DNA of 64,000 bases from Palsa-1439 sp050015495 (lineage in GTDB: Bacteria > Verrucomicrobiota > Verrucomicrobiia > Palsa-1439), in the NCBI GenBank assembly GCA_050015495.1, contig JBEKBH010000005.1:1-64000 (forward strand). Reading direction: 5' to 3'. The position numbers were made by a program, and so were the translations under genes. The notes under the pieces were generated by a model. The model searched no databases and was not told the origin of the DNA. It saw only the letters and a program-made list of their open reading frames with translations. The number at the start of each line of letters is the position of its first letter. Within the stretch, counting starts at the first letter, position 1. This document shows, in pieces, positions 33,372 through 42,386 of the stretch.

Positions 33372-33454
33372 GCGGGGGAGTTGTGTCGGAAGTCGCGGCG
33401 TCGCGGCCAGTCCAATTGTTACGGTGTTTAGATGCGCCCCGAATTCTTTCGTTT

Positions 33455-35119
33455 CTATTTTTTCGAATCGATGTCGCCGGACCTTTTGATGGCGCGCAAC
33501 AGGCGCCAGCCGAGATAAGCGGCTATTAAGTAGCCGGCGCTACCAAATACGGAAACGCCGGAGATCGTGGGCGGTGCTTTCATGCTCCAGAGGAGGGCGG
33601 AGCTGACGAACAGCGCGGCGGTCATCACGCCGAGCACCAGGCGGTTGATCACCGGGTCGATATGACGGAGTTCCAGGTGGATGGAGAAGGTGCCGTCGCG
33701 CATGCGCTTGAGTGCGTCGCCCAGGTCGCGCGGCAAAGTCTGAGCCAGCCGCTCCCAGTCGCGGAAAGCGTGCTGGACCCGCCCGAGGAAGCCCCGGACC
33801 GAAAGACGACGGCGGACCATCGTGGCGTAAAACGGCTGAATCACTTCGGCAAGGCTGAACTCCGGACTCAATCGCTGGGCGGTCCCCTCCAATTCGACCA
33901 GCGTGCGCAGCAGTAGTGAGAGGGGGGCAGGCAAAGTAATGTTATAGCGCCGGATGATTTCAAACAAACTGTTCAACGCGCCGCCCAAGTCCATGTCTTG
34001 GATGGATTGGCCCACATAGTCAGCGACGAAATCGGTGAGGTCGGCACGCAATTGGTCACGAGGCGTGGCGGGCGGCGCAGAGCCGAGGCGAAGGATAATG
34101 TCCCCAAGGTCCACCGCGTTGCGGTTCACGATGGCCATGAGCATTTCATCAAGGCCCTCCGCCAATTCTTCATCCAGGCGGCCCGTCATCCCGCAATCGA
34201 GCACCCCGACCACACCGCCGGGCAGGAGCATCAGGTTTCCGGGATGGGGGTCAGCATGGTAGAACGCATCACGGAAAACCATCTGGAGATACATATTGGC
34301 GCCGCGGCGCGCGAATTCATCGAGATCAACCCCCGAGGCGGCCAGCGCCCTGGAGTCAGTGCCGAGGATGCCCTCTAGCCGTTCCATCGTCAGGACGCGT
34401 CGCGTCGAGAACTCCGCATAGGCGTGGGCGAAGTGGACGGTGTTGTCCTGCGCGAAGTGTTCCGCGAACTCCTCGAGATTACGGCGTTCGGAAGTGAAAT
34501 CCAACTCTCGCAGGAGGGTGCGGCGGAACTGCCGGACGACCGCGTTGGGCTGGTAGGAACGAAGCTGGGAAGCGTGCTTTTCCGCCAACTCGGCCAGCCC
34601 GGCGAGGATATCGAGATCAGGCATGATCTTGTCCGCGATCCCAGCGTGCTGGACTTTGATAACGACGTGTTCGCCCGAGTGCAGCTGCGCCAGATGGACT
34701 TGGGCGACGGAGGCCGAGGCCAATGGCGCATGTTTGAAATGCGCAAACAGGTTGCTCAGCGGTTTTCCAAACTCGGCTTCAATGGTGGCCCGAACCGTGT
34801 CGGAGGGATCGGCCGGAGTGGCGGTTTGTAGTTGGGCCAGTTCCCGTGCCATTTCGGGGCCGACAAGATCGGGCCGCGTACTGAGCATCTGGCCGAACTT
34901 GATGAAGGTGGTGCCGAGTTCGGTGAGTGCGAGGCGCACGCGCTCCTCGACTTTGAGGTCGGGGATAGGCTGGCCGTCAATGGTCTTGATTCGATCCTGG
35001 ATCCACGAGTAATTGAGGCCTTTGACCCAATCGGCCAGTCCATACTTTGCCAGCACACCGATGATTTCGCCTGCCCGGTGCGCGTTGCGTTCCGCTCGTT
35101 GCACGGCGTGAATTTTCAT
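33455..35119 (-). CDS. ABC1/UbiB-family atypical kinase
   Basis: From ATG 35119 the frame encodes 554 residues. It has the ABC1 motifs: the KxGQ segment (FIKFGQMLSTRPDLVG), the Ala-rich nucleotide loop (PLASASVAQVHLA) and VVIKVQHAG with the catalytic-lysine strand. It also has ADPHPGN and VGVLDCGMTGRL, the metal-binding DxG equivalent. Two hydrophobic helices close the protein (LVLGVMTAALFVSSALLWS and a second one). UbiB/AarF relatives support isoprenoid-quinone biosynthesis at the membrane, fitting a quinone-dependent metabolism. The start could extend to 35212. Confidence 0.9.
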   Translation of the reverse strand: MKIHAVQRAERNAHRAGEIIGVLAKYGLADWVKGLNYSWIQDRIKTIDGQPIPDLKVEERVRLALTELGTTFIKFGQMLSTRPDLVGPEMARELAQLQTATPADPSDTVRATIEAEFGKPLSNLFAHFKHAPLASASVAQVHLAQLHSGEHVVIKVQHAGIADKIMPDLDILAGLAELAEKHASQLRSYQPNAVVRQFRRTLLRELDFTSERRNLEEFAEHFAQDNTVHFAHAYAEFSTRRVLTMERLEGILGTDSRALAASGVDLDEFARRGANMYLQMVFRDAFYHADPHPGNLMLLPGGVVGVLDCGMTGRLDEELAEGLDEMLMAIVNRNAVDLGDIILRLGSAPPATPRDQLRADLTDFVADYVGQSIQDMDLGGALNSLFEIIRRYNITLPAPLSLLLRTLVELEGTAQRLSPEFSLAEVIQPFYATMVRRRLSVRGFLGRVQHAFRDWERLAQTLPRDLGDALKRMRDGTFSIHLELRHIDPVINRLVLGVMTAALFVSSALLWSMKAPPTISGVSVFGSAGYLIAAYLGWRLLRAIKRSGDIDSKK

Positions 35120-35592
35120 TTGAGGTGGAATTCTAACTGATGTCCTGGCGACTGGCGAGAAGTTATGCGGGTGAGGGTGGTGGACAGGCTGGTCCTGCAA
35201 GTTTCTCCCCACAGAATCGATACAGAAACAACTTGCATTCTATTTGGAAACGTGTATAGCAACTCTCGGGTGCCAGTCCCTGATCGTGTGGGCTCTCTTT
35301 TGGCCCCCCAAGTGCGTCCCGATGCGCGAGGCTGGTAGCAGCAAGTGGAATCGTTGCGAGGCATTGTGGTCGCTCTACAGAATCTGATCCGAGCGGGGCG
35401 GCATGACCCCGGCGGCAAAGGCTCGAAGTCAGGGTTTTCAACACTATCCGAGACCATACCGCTGCTCGTACAAGTTCATGGGCGACGATGGTCGCGGGGC
35501 GTAAATCTCATGGGAATGTCAGCCCAAGACGGGTTTCCGGTGTGAAGGTGAAACCAACAACGTAGGTCCGCGACGGACCTGAGGAGGCAATG
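35120..35592. other. Intergenic region without a supported gene
   Basis: This 473-base gap separates divergent genes. Small frames exist on both strands, but none has coding character or a ribosome binding site. The distal part carries copy 2 of the block shared with the GH28 upstream region (35486-35520), and then the GAGGAGG of the HdeD-like gene. Confidence 0.5.
35486..35520 (+). repeat. Shared upstream block, copy 2
   Basis: CGATGGTCGCGGGGCGTA, then a TC-rich step and GGGAATGTC, closely follows the block at 30818-30855. It ends about 72 bases before the start of the HdeD-like gene. Confidence 0.45.
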
Positions 35593-36156
35593 ATGAGTGC
35601 TACGGCAACTTCAATCCCTGGTGTTGCAACCGTGAGGAAAGCGGTGGGATGGTCGATCGCGCTGAGTGTGCTGATGATCGTGGCTGGTAGTCTGGCGATC
35701 ATCGTACCACCGGTCTCCGGCATCGCTGTAACCCTATTAGTTGGTTGGCTGATGGTGCTGTGTGGGGCTGCCCATCTCGTGTACGCTTGGCACGCACGCA
35801 GTGGCGGCGGACTTTTGTGGGGAATTCTATTGGGTATCCTGTATATCGTCGCCGGCGGGTACCTATTGCTGAATCCCGTGGCGGGCCTGGCGTCCTTGAC
35901 GCTCGTGCTGGGGGCGTATCTGCTGATGGAATCGATTCTGGAGTTCATTCTGTCATTCCAGCTCCGCCCGCTGCCCGGTTCTGGCTGGCTGCTGGCGGAC
36001 GGGATTGTCACCCTCATTCTCGCCATCATGATATGGCGGACGTGGCCGGCCAGCAGTATGTGGGTGATCGGCACGCTGGTGGGCATCAGCATGCTCTTCA
36101 GCGGATTCGCCCGATTGACGATTTCTCTGGCCGCGCGCCGTGTAGCCAGCGCCTAG
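35593..36156 (+). CDS. HdeD-family (DUF308) membrane protein
   Basis: The 187-residue protein has six hydrophobic helices arranged as short repeats, such as SVLMIVAGSLAIIVPPVSGIAV, LLGILYIVAGGYLLLNPVAG and LILAIMIWRTWPASSMWVIG. This matches HdeD/DUF308 proteins linked to acid or general stress. The second of two adjacent ATGs (35593) has the better spacing from GAGGAGG. The next gene, 84 bases downstream, is also stress-protein-like, so the two probably share a transcript. Confidence 0.85.
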   Translation: MSATATSIPGVATVRKAVGWSIALSVLMIVAGSLAIIVPPVSGIAVTLLVGWLMVLCGAAHLVYAWHARSGGGLLWGILLGILYIVAGGYLLLNPVAGLASLTLVLGAYLLMESILEFILSFQLRPLPGSGWLLADGIVTLILAIMIWRTWPASSMWVIGTLVGISMLFSGFARLTISLAARRVASA

Positions 36157-36240
36157 TGGCGAGAGGCCCAGGAATCGGACACGATTGCGGAACGCGACAT
36201 GGAAACCACTAACGGAACAACAGCATAAGGAGCAACAGCC

Positions 36241-36813
36241 ATGACACCAACATTGAAAAGTGGCCAACCCATAACGGACCCGAAAGCCGTGGTCGCAGTT
36301 TATAACAGCCACTCGGAGGCCGAGGCAGGAGTGAAGGAACTGCAGAGGGGCGGCTTCGATATGAAGAAACTATCGGTCGTTGGCAAAGACTATCACACGG
36401 ACGAGCAGGTCGTAGGCTACTACAACGCCGGGGACCGAATGAAGTATTGGGGAAAGATGGGCGCAGTATGGGGCGGATTGTGGGGCTTGCTGTTTGGGGC
36501 GGCGTTCTTTTGGGTGCCGGGCGTCGGTCCGCTTCTCGTCGCCGGACCCCTGTCGGCTTCGATCGTCGCTGCGTTGGAGAGTGCTGTCGTGCTTGGCGGC
36601 GTGAGCGTACTCGGAGCTGCCCTCTACAGCATTGGCATCCCCAAGGACAGTGTCGTGAGATACGAAACCGCCGTCAAGGTGAACAAGTACCTTCTCGTGG
36701 CCCACGGGACTGTCGCCGAAGTTGCCAAGGCCAAAGAAATCCTCAAGTCAACGAAACCAGCCCAACTGGATGAGCATGTTTTGGGAGCCGCCAAGCCAGC
36801 AATGGCGAGCTGA
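36241..36813 (+). CDS. General-stress-protein-like (YflT/DUF1269-type) protein
   Basis: The 190-residue protein begins after AAGGAGCAACAGCC. Residues ~15-65 (VVAVYNSHSEAEAGVKELQRGGFDMKKLSVVGKD) look like the heat-induced stress protein YflT/17M domain. A Gly-rich hydrophobic middle follows (about 75-130: GLWGLLFGAAFFWVPGVGPL and a second segment), and then a soluble end with VNKYLLVAHGTVAEVAKAKE. The middle could insert in or associate with the membrane. It lies downstream of the HdeD-like gene. The molecular role is unknown. Confidence 0.75.
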   Translation: MTPTLKSGQPITDPKAVVAVYNSHSEAEAGVKELQRGGFDMKKLSVVGKDYHTDEQVVGYYNAGDRMKYWGKMGAVWGGLWGLLFGAAFFWVPGVGPLLVAGPLSASIVAALESAVVLGGVSVLGAALYSIGIPKDSVVRYETAVKVNKYLLVAHGTVAEVAKAKEILKSTKPAQLDEHVLGAAKPAMAS

Positions 36814-37640
36814 TGGAGAAAGTCGAGAAAGTGCGTTCGACAAGCTCAAGGAGACGGCGGTTAGTTGGGCGGGCGTGACGCGAAAAGTGGTTGCATTGCG
36901 ACCGGGACACGAGCGGTCGGGCCCTGCCCGCCAGAGGCGGGCAAGCCAACAGCGGCACGCGGGCCGCGTGCCCTACAACTACAGACGCGGACGGCTCGGC
37001 GAGCCGTCCCTACCTCGCAAAGAGGCGGGCCCTTCGGCAGGCTCCCTTCGAGGCTCAGGGCAAGCAGGGTAAACAGGCCAACGGCGGCAAGCGGGACGCT
37101 CGCCCTACAAGCGGAAAGGGGCGGACGGGTAAACTATCGCGGATTGATTTTGTGTTTGACTATAATATCGGTATAGCGATAGCATCGGTGCGGGATGGGG
37201 AGCCAGACGGGGACGGAGGAGAGAAGAGGGATGAGAGTAGCAAACCAGAACGGCGGGATACACCCGTTGGACGGGGCATCCCGCCCTACAACCGGGAAGG
37301 CAGCGCAGTGGAGAACCCACCCCTATTTCCCCTCCGTGGGAGGGGATAAGAGAGGTGGCATCGCAAAAAAGTATTTTTGCGAAACAAACCCAAGTTTAAT
37401 CAAGCCGGCGTAGAAAAGCTGCCGGAACAAAGCCAAAAACAAACCCAAATTTGACCTGAAAATGGCCAGTAGAGAGAGCCAAAATGCATGGTTTTGACGG
37501 TCTTGGGGCGGCATTTCGCTTACCGGGTGTCGTGGATCAGACGGCTGCTTTATCGCTCGAAAGTGCGTTGGCAGGGGGGCTGGGTTTGACGGATGGCGGG
37601 AGGGGGGCGTAGAATGCGGGCGACGGGGGGAGTTGCTCAC
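36814..37640. repeat. 827-bp repeat-rich intergenic mosaic
   Basis: No gene is supported. The stretch is a chain of short GC-rich palindromes and related words: GCCCGCC-AGA-GGCGGGC (36926-36942), GGCTCGGCGAGCC (about 36991-37003), GGACGCTCGCCCTAC and GGCATCCCGCCCTAC. The tail CCCTACAA recurs several times. Near 37355-37400 lies AAGTATTTTTGCGAAAC-type sequence, and 37310-37345 carries a CCCCTCC...GGGAGGGG hairpin. It looks like a landing zone for dispersed repeats, possibly containing the terminator of the stress gene pair. Confidence 0.6.
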
Positions 37641-38222
37641 ATGAATGATGCGCCCATTGACCGCGAGGAGCAGGTGAAACTGCTGCGGTGGGTGCGCGCG
37701 ACCATGGAGGCGGCGGTGCGCGGCGAGCCGCCGCTGGAAATCCCCGAGGCGGAACTTTCCCATGGGTTGCGCGCGCCGCATGGCGTGTTTGTAACGCTGA
37801 AGACGGGCGGGGAACTGCGCGGGTGCATCGGCAAAATGGATTTCGAGCGGCCGCTGTGGTCGAACGCGCTCACGGCGGCGGTCGCGAGTGCGCTGGAGGA
37901 CCCGAGGTTTCCGCCGGTGAAACCGTCGGAGCTTGACGGCATCACGATTGAGATTTCGATTTTGAATCCGCCGGAGGATTTGCCGCGACCCGAGATGTTC
38001 GATGTCACGCGGCACGGGATCATCGTCGAGAAAGGGTGGCGTCACGCGCTGCTGTTGCCGAAGGTCGCGCCGGAGCAGGGCTGGGACGCGACGAAGACGT
38101 TGGAGGCGGTGTGTTGGAAGGCGGGTCTGCCGGCGGATGCGTGGCGCGATCCAGCGGCCCGATTGAAGGTGTTCACCGCATTTGATTTTGGCGAGGCGAC
38201 GGCGGGAGATCCGCCATCATGA
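37641..38222 (+). CDS. AMMECR1 domain protein (AmmeMemoRadiSam system protein A-like)
   Basis: The 193-residue protein has the AMMECR1 core: APHGVFVTLKTGGELRGCIG (about residues 49-68), LWSNALTAAVASALEDPRF, and IEISILNPPEDL with HGIIVEKGWRHALLLPKVA. In many prokaryotes this domain occurs with Memo and a radical SAM protein, but neither is adjacent here. The biochemical function is unknown. ATG 37641 fits the family start. Its end nearly meets the convergent DUF72 gene. Confidence 0.9.
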   Translation: MNDAPIDREEQVKLLRWVRATMEAAVRGEPPLEIPEAELSHGLRAPHGVFVTLKTGGELRGCIGKMDFERPLWSNALTAAVASALEDPRFPPVKPSELDGITIEISILNPPEDLPRPEMFDVTRHGIIVEKGWRHALLLPKVAPEQGWDATKTLEAVCWKAGLPADAWRDPAARLKVFTAFDFGEATAGDPPS

Positions 38223-38251
38223 GGACGAATCGCATGAGCGTCGTCCCGTGG

Positions 38252-38986
38252 TCAGCGCGCCAGCGGACCGAGCAACTTCCGAAAGCGTTGACCGTCGTCC
38301 CGCATCGCCACGTTGTTGAACAGGCAGTAGCTCGGTTCTCGGCTGTCGGCGATCGCGCGGAGGCGGTCGAGTTCCTCGGTCGAGTGGCGGTGACGCGGTC
38401 CCGTGGCGCCGTGGAGACGGTAGTAGCGGATTTTGCCGACGGGGATCGGCTCGAACTGGAGTGGGTCGAGCACGGGGATCAGGTCGAGGTCGCGGCACAA
38501 CGTGGTGATGAGCGCCGCATCCCAGTTCCCGCGAGGTTCCCAGCCCATGTGAAACTTGCCGCGTTTGGCCCGCTCGAAGAAGCGGCGCAGGCTGGCGATG
38601 TTTTCCTTCGTCGGGCGAAAACTTTGCGGGCATTGGAAGAGCACGAGCACGGCGTTGAGCGCTTTAGCCACCGCGACGGTTTCGTCCCAGGCCCAGCGAA
38701 TGGTGGGGTTGAACCCGAAATGGCCGCAGTATTCGCGGTCGTGCGGATCGAGTCGGGTGCGGCGGTAGGTGGGGCTGGTTGCGCAATGGGTGATGACCTG
38801 CCAGGCTTTCAGGGAGAATTCAAAATCGGGCGGGGCGATGGCGCGCCAGCGGGCGGCGGTCTCGACCTTCGGCAGTTGATAGAAGCTCGAATCGATTTCG
38901 ACACAGGGGAACGCGCGGAAATATTTCGCCTGCGCCATCGCGAAACCGCAACAACCGACCCGCACGTTCGGACGTCTGGGTGACAC
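38252..38986 (-). CDS. DUF72 domain protein
   Basis: About 244 residues match the DUF72 (TIM-barrel-like) family: VRVGCCGFAMAQAKYF, CVEIDSSFYQLPKVETAARW, FEFSLKAWQVITH, VLVLFQCPQSFRPTKENIASL, and the C-terminal IRYYRLHG with CLFNNVAMRDD. The family function is unknown. The start is uncertain: GTG 38986 gives a natural N-terminus, whereas the open frame reaches 39202 with sequence unlike the family. It faces the AMMECR1 gene tail to tail. Confidence 0.88.
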   Translation of the reverse strand: MSPRRPNVRVGCCGFAMAQAKYFRAFPCVEIDSSFYQLPKVETAARWRAIAPPDFEFSLKAWQVITHCATSPTYRRTRLDPHDREYCGHFGFNPTIRWAWDETVAVAKALNAVLVLFQCPQSFRPTKENIASLRRFFERAKRGKFHMGWEPRGNWDAALITTLCRDLDLIPVLDPLQFEPIPVGKIRYYRLHGATGPRHRHSTEELDRLRAIADSREPSYCLFNNVAMRDDGQRFRKLLGPLAR

Positions 38987-39064
38987 GATGGCGGATGCTA
39001 GCAGGAATGTTCGGGCTTGCAAAGCCCGCGTACTGGCGGCATGTTGTAGGATGGTAATTTTGAT

Positions 39065-39616
39065 ATGAGTACGGAGCAAGCGAAGAACGTGAGCGATAGT
39101 GGGACGGTGACCGCCGTCGACATCGTGTTTGATTGTCCCGCTTGCGGGAAGAGCCTGGTCGTGGATGAAGCGGCGGAGGGCATGATAGTCGATTGCCCGC
39201 AATGCCGCACCAACGTGATTGTCCCTCCGAAATCAATCAAGCCGACGGCGACAGCGCCGTCACCGAAGAAGGAAGAACCCAAAGCGAGTGGGCCAACCAA
39301 GTTGGCTCCCCCGGAACCGGCGGATGATTCCGTGCAGCAGCGTTTGTCGGTCCTGGCCGGCCAACTCAAGGAAATCCAGGCGCAACGCACCGAAGTCACG
39401 GGGCGGATTGCCGCGCGGCTGAACGACGTCAACCGCGACCTGGTAATCATCGCGCGCCTGGAGACGTCCCAGCAGCAGACCCTCAGCGAGTGGAACCAGT
39501 TGGTTGAGAAAATCTCCGCGAGCCGGGCGGCCATCGAATCCGAAGTGGCGGAGCCCGCGGTAATCGGCGCCAGCGTCAGTCGAGCTGGCCGGACACGCGT
39601 CTCGTTCCGCCAGTAA
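39065..39616 (+). CDS. Zinc-ribbon plus coiled-coil hypothetical protein (183 aa)
   Basis: Residues ~22-50 form a four-cysteine ribbon (FDCPACGKSLVVDEAAEGM then DCPQCRTNV). A Pro/Lys/Thr-rich linker follows (about 55-85), and then a long amphipathic helix, probably a coiled coil (about 90-160: VQQRLSVLAGQLKEIQAQRT and LETSQQQTLSEWNQLVEKIS). There is no signal peptide. Similar ribbon-linker-coil proteins occur in Planctomycetes and Verrucomicrobia, often with unknown roles. It is convergent with argA, with a 3-base gap. Confidence 0.65.
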   Translation: MSTEQAKNVSDSGTVTAVDIVFDCPACGKSLVVDEAAEGMIVDCPQCRTNVIVPPKSIKPTATAPSPKKEEPKASGPTKLAPPEPADDSVQQRLSVLAGQLKEIQAQRTEVTGRIAARLNDVNRDLVIIARLETSQQQTLSEWNQLVEKISASRAAIESEVAEPAVIGASVSRAGRTRVSFRQ

Positions 39617-39619
39617 CGA

Positions 39620-40957
39620 TCAGTTTGTCAGGGGCGTCAGCGCGGGTTCCCGCGGAATCGGAGCCGGTGAGGCCGGCGCCGTCAAACTCTTCACCAGCAC
39701 TTTTGAATTGCGTCCGCTCTGCTCGTATTTTTCGCGGCGCGCAGGTGGCAGGTCGTCGGGTGTCCCTTCCGTGTATCCCAGTTTGTGCTGGAAGAACGTG
39801 AACGTCTGCGTCGACAGGCAGAAGATCCGCTCCGCGCCCTGCTCGCGCGCGAGGCTCTCGACGAACAACGCCAGCTTGGTGCCGATGCCCCGGTTCTCGT
39901 GCGTGGGGTTGACGGCGAGGCTGGCCAGTTCGGCCATCTTCTGCTCCGGGTGCGGGTGAAGCGCGATCAGGCCGACGATGTTGTTGTCGATCTCGAAGAC
40001 GTAATACTCGCCGACGTGCTTGTCGATGCTGCTGCGGGTGCGGTTGATGAGTTGCTCTTCCTGAATCGAGGGCTTGATGAGCGCCATGATGTGGCGAAGG
40101 TCCTTGCGCATCGCTTTGCGGATCGCCTGATATTCGTTCGTATAAATCAGCGTCCCGATCCCCTCGTTCGAGAACACTTCGGCCAGCAGTCCCTCGTCCA
40201 CCTGGCCGCTGATGATGTGCACGCGCGGGACGCCGCCCTGAGTGGCCTGGAGCGCGTGCTGCGCCTTGGACAACATCTCCGGCGCGATCTTGTCCGCGGA
40301 ATTCTTCAGCGCCACTTCCAATTCCTTGACCGACATTTGGGCCACGACCTTGCCGTCGATTTCCAGGCCGTTCCCGCCGCCGATGAACATCAGCTTGACC
40401 GCGCCGAGTTCGCGGGCCATTTCGACCGCGACGGCGTCGGAGTTCAGGCGGTAGGTGTGACCGTTTCCGTCGAACCCGAGTGGAGGAATGACGGGCACGA
40501 TGCCCTTGTCGAGCAGCGTCCGCAACATGTCGACATCCACCTGATGGACCTTGCCTGTGTGCTGGTGGTCGATGCCTTTGATAATGCCCAGCGGCACGGC
40601 TTCGACGGCATTGGTTTGCGCAGCGCGAATGTCGTTGAGTTTCAGGCCTTCGAGAATCTCGTGGGTGACGTTCGTGGCCGCGGTGATGGCGATGCCGAGC
40701 GTGGCCGCATCCGTGACGCCGGTGCCGTCATGATTGGAAATCGGTTCGTGAAGACGCTCCGACAACACCTTGATCTGGTGGCCGGCGCCGTGAACGAGCA
40801 CGATGCGGATGTTCAGGCTGCGCAACACCGCGACATCGAGCAGCAGGTTGCCAAAGTTTTCATCCGCCACCACCGAGCCGTCGATGGCGATAAGGAACAC
40901 CCGGTCCCGAAACTGCGGGACGTAATGCAGGATCTCACGAAGATCGGTTGGTTTCAT
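39620..40957 (-). CDS. argA: Amino-acid N-acetyltransferase (N-acetylglutamate synthase)
   Basis: The 445-residue protein is the fused type. It has an N-terminal amino-acid-kinase domain (LREILHYVPQFRDRVFLIAIDG; VLVHGAGHQIKVLSERL; IPPLGFDGNGHTYRLNSDAV) and a C-terminal GNAT domain (AELASLAVNPTHENRGIGTK, with the RGIGTK acetyl-CoA loop). It makes N-acetylglutamate, the first step of arginine synthesis, and is usually feedback-inhibited by arginine. Its length is close to E. coli ArgA. ATG 40957 is preferred; a GTG at 40984 adds nine residues. Confidence 0.93.
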   Translation of the reverse strand: MKPTDLREILHYVPQFRDRVFLIAIDGSVVADENFGNLLLDVAVLRSLNIRIVLVHGAGHQIKVLSERLHEPISNHDGTGVTDAATLGIAITAATNVTHEILEGLKLNDIRAAQTNAVEAVPLGIIKGIDHQHTGKVHQVDVDMLRTLLDKGIVPVIPPLGFDGNGHTYRLNSDAVAVEMARELGAVKLMFIGGGNGLEIDGKVVAQMSVKELEVALKNSADKIAPEMLSKAQHALQATQGGVPRVHIISGQVDEGLLAEVFSNEGIGTLIYTNEYQAIRKAMRKDLRHIMALIKPSIQEEQLINRTRSSIDKHVGEYYVFEIDNNIVGLIALHPHPEQKMAELASLAVNPTHENRGIGTKLALFVESLAREQGAERIFCLSTQTFTFFQHKLGYTEGTPDDLPPARREKYEQSGRNSKVLVKSLTAPASPAPIPREPALTPLTN

Positions 40958-41049
40958 CTGTGCCTGTGAACTTATACGCACCACTCACAGCTTTTTCAAC
41001 TGGTGATTTGCGGCCGCTAGTGCTCTGTCACAATTCATTTGCTGGGCTG

Positions 41050-41140
41050 CCCCTCACCTTAATCCTCTCCCCCACGCGGGGAGAGGAGACGAAGTGCGTT
41101 CCCCTCTCCCGTTTCACGGGAGAGGGTCAGGGTGAGGGTT
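41050..41140. repeat. CCCTCACC...GGTGAGGG hairpin repeat
   Basis: The outer arms CCCTCACCTTAATCCTCTCCC and the inverse GGGAGAGGGTCAGGGTGAGGG enclose two smaller GGGGAGAGG/CCTCTCCC hairpins. A half copy with the same words lies at 57920-57957. It fills much of the 304-base gap between argA and the beta-propeller gene; nothing else is seen in that gap. Confidence 0.75.
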
Positions 41141-41261
41141 CATTTTCCAACCCTGCGACACCATGATTGAATTTGACCCGAGTTGAATTTGTTGTTATGC
41201 ACGGCTTCACAGCAAGACCCGCGCTGGCGGGAACGACGGAACGCAATCAGTTGGAGGCCTT

Positions 41262-42320
41262 ATGAGCATGAGCAGGATCACGCACGCCCTTTTCTCACTA
41301 TCACTTGGAATCATGGCCGCATCGTCGGCTCGCGCGCAGTCGGCTGTATTAACGACGGCCGACGCTGGCCCGTATCATGTCTCGCAGACGTTCCATGTGG
41401 GAGGCGAAGGCGGGTGGGACTACGTGACCGTTGATCCCGAACACAAATTGCTGTACGTCCCGCGCTCGACGCACACGATGGTTCTCGACGCCACCACCGG
41501 CAAGACCGTTGCCGACATTCCCGGCCAGAAACGCAATCACGGCGTGGCCATCGTTCCCAGTGCTGGCCGCGGGTTCATCACCGATGGCGCGGATGCGTCT
41601 GTTACGGTGTTCGATCTGAAGACGTACGCGGTGCTCGGCAAGGTCAAAGCAGCCGACGACGCTGACGGGGTCATCTACGACCCGGCCAGCGGCAAGGTGC
41701 TGGTGGTTTGCGGGGACGCCGGCGTGCTGATTCCGATCCCGGCGGATGTGGATCTTAAGACGGGCAAGGCTGACCCGGCGGTTGACCTGGGTGGCAAACC
41801 GGAGTTCCTCGCCGCTGACGGCCAGGGGAAGGCGTATATCAACCTTGAGGACAAGGACCAGGTCGCGGTGGTGGACACCAAGGCGATGAAGGTCGTCGGC
41901 AAATGGGCCGTCAGTCCCGGCGGTTCGCCGGTCGGCATGTCGATGGACCGCGCGCAACGCCGCCTGTACATCGGTTGCCGAAAGCCGCAGAAGCTGATCG
42001 TCATGAGCGCCGATGACGGCAAAGTTATCGCCGACCTTCCGATTGGCGCTGGTGTCGACGCCACGCGATTCGATGGCGACGCGTTTGCCAGTTGCCGCGA
42101 CGGCACGCTGGCCGTGGCCCGCGAGACCGCGCCCGGCAAATTCCAGATCGTCCAGACCGTTTCGACGCCACGGGGCGCGCGGACCCTGGACGTCGATCCG
42201 ACGACCCATACGATCTACCTTCCCACAGCGGAATTCGGTCCCCCGGCTGAAGGCCAAACCCGGCCCAGCGTGAAGCCCGGTTCCTTTATAATCGTGGTCG
42301 TCAGCCCCACGGGCAAATAG
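41262..42320 (+). CDS. Secreted YncE-like beta-propeller protein
   Basis: The 352-residue protein has a signal peptide (ALFSLSLGIMAASSARAQS) and repeated blades. Typical segments are GWDYVTVDPEHKLLYVPR, THTMVLDATTGKTVADIPG, ADASVTVFDLKTYAVLGKV and VAVVDTKAMKVVGKW, as in YncE/YVTN seven-bladed propellers. It is probably periplasmic or secreted. The function is unknown; such proteins bind partners or DNA rather than catalyse. The start is ATG 41262 or 41268, after GGAGG. No operon partner is apparent. Confidence 0.85.
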   Translation: MSMSRITHALFSLSLGIMAASSARAQSAVLTTADAGPYHVSQTFHVGGEGGWDYVTVDPEHKLLYVPRSTHTMVLDATTGKTVADIPGQKRNHGVAIVPSAGRGFITDGADASVTVFDLKTYAVLGKVKAADDADGVIYDPASGKVLVVCGDAGVLIPIPADVDLKTGKADPAVDLGGKPEFLAADGQGKAYINLEDKDQVAVVDTKAMKVVGKWAVSPGGSPVGMSMDRAQRRLYIGCRKPQKLIVMSADDGKVIADLPIGAGVDATRFDGDAFASCRDGTLAVARETAPGKFQIVQTVSTPRGARTLDVDPTTHTIYLPTAEFGPPAEGQTRPSVKPGSFIIVVVSPTGK

Positions 42321-42386
42321 CGAACAGTGCGCTTGTGGTCGTTGTTGGTGGTCCCAGGCCTTAACGCTTACGAGATAATTGCGGCG

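Noticed and set aside
37142..37165. TTGATT and TATAAT boxes as a promoter
   Set aside because: The spacing between the boxes is about 11 bases, too short for a sigma-70 promoter, and no gene follows.
37130..37185. Apparent similarity of an IDFVFDYN peptide to the duplicated IDFIFDP thioesterase tail
   Set aside because: Only a few residues agree and the surrounding DNA does not match, so it is probably chance.
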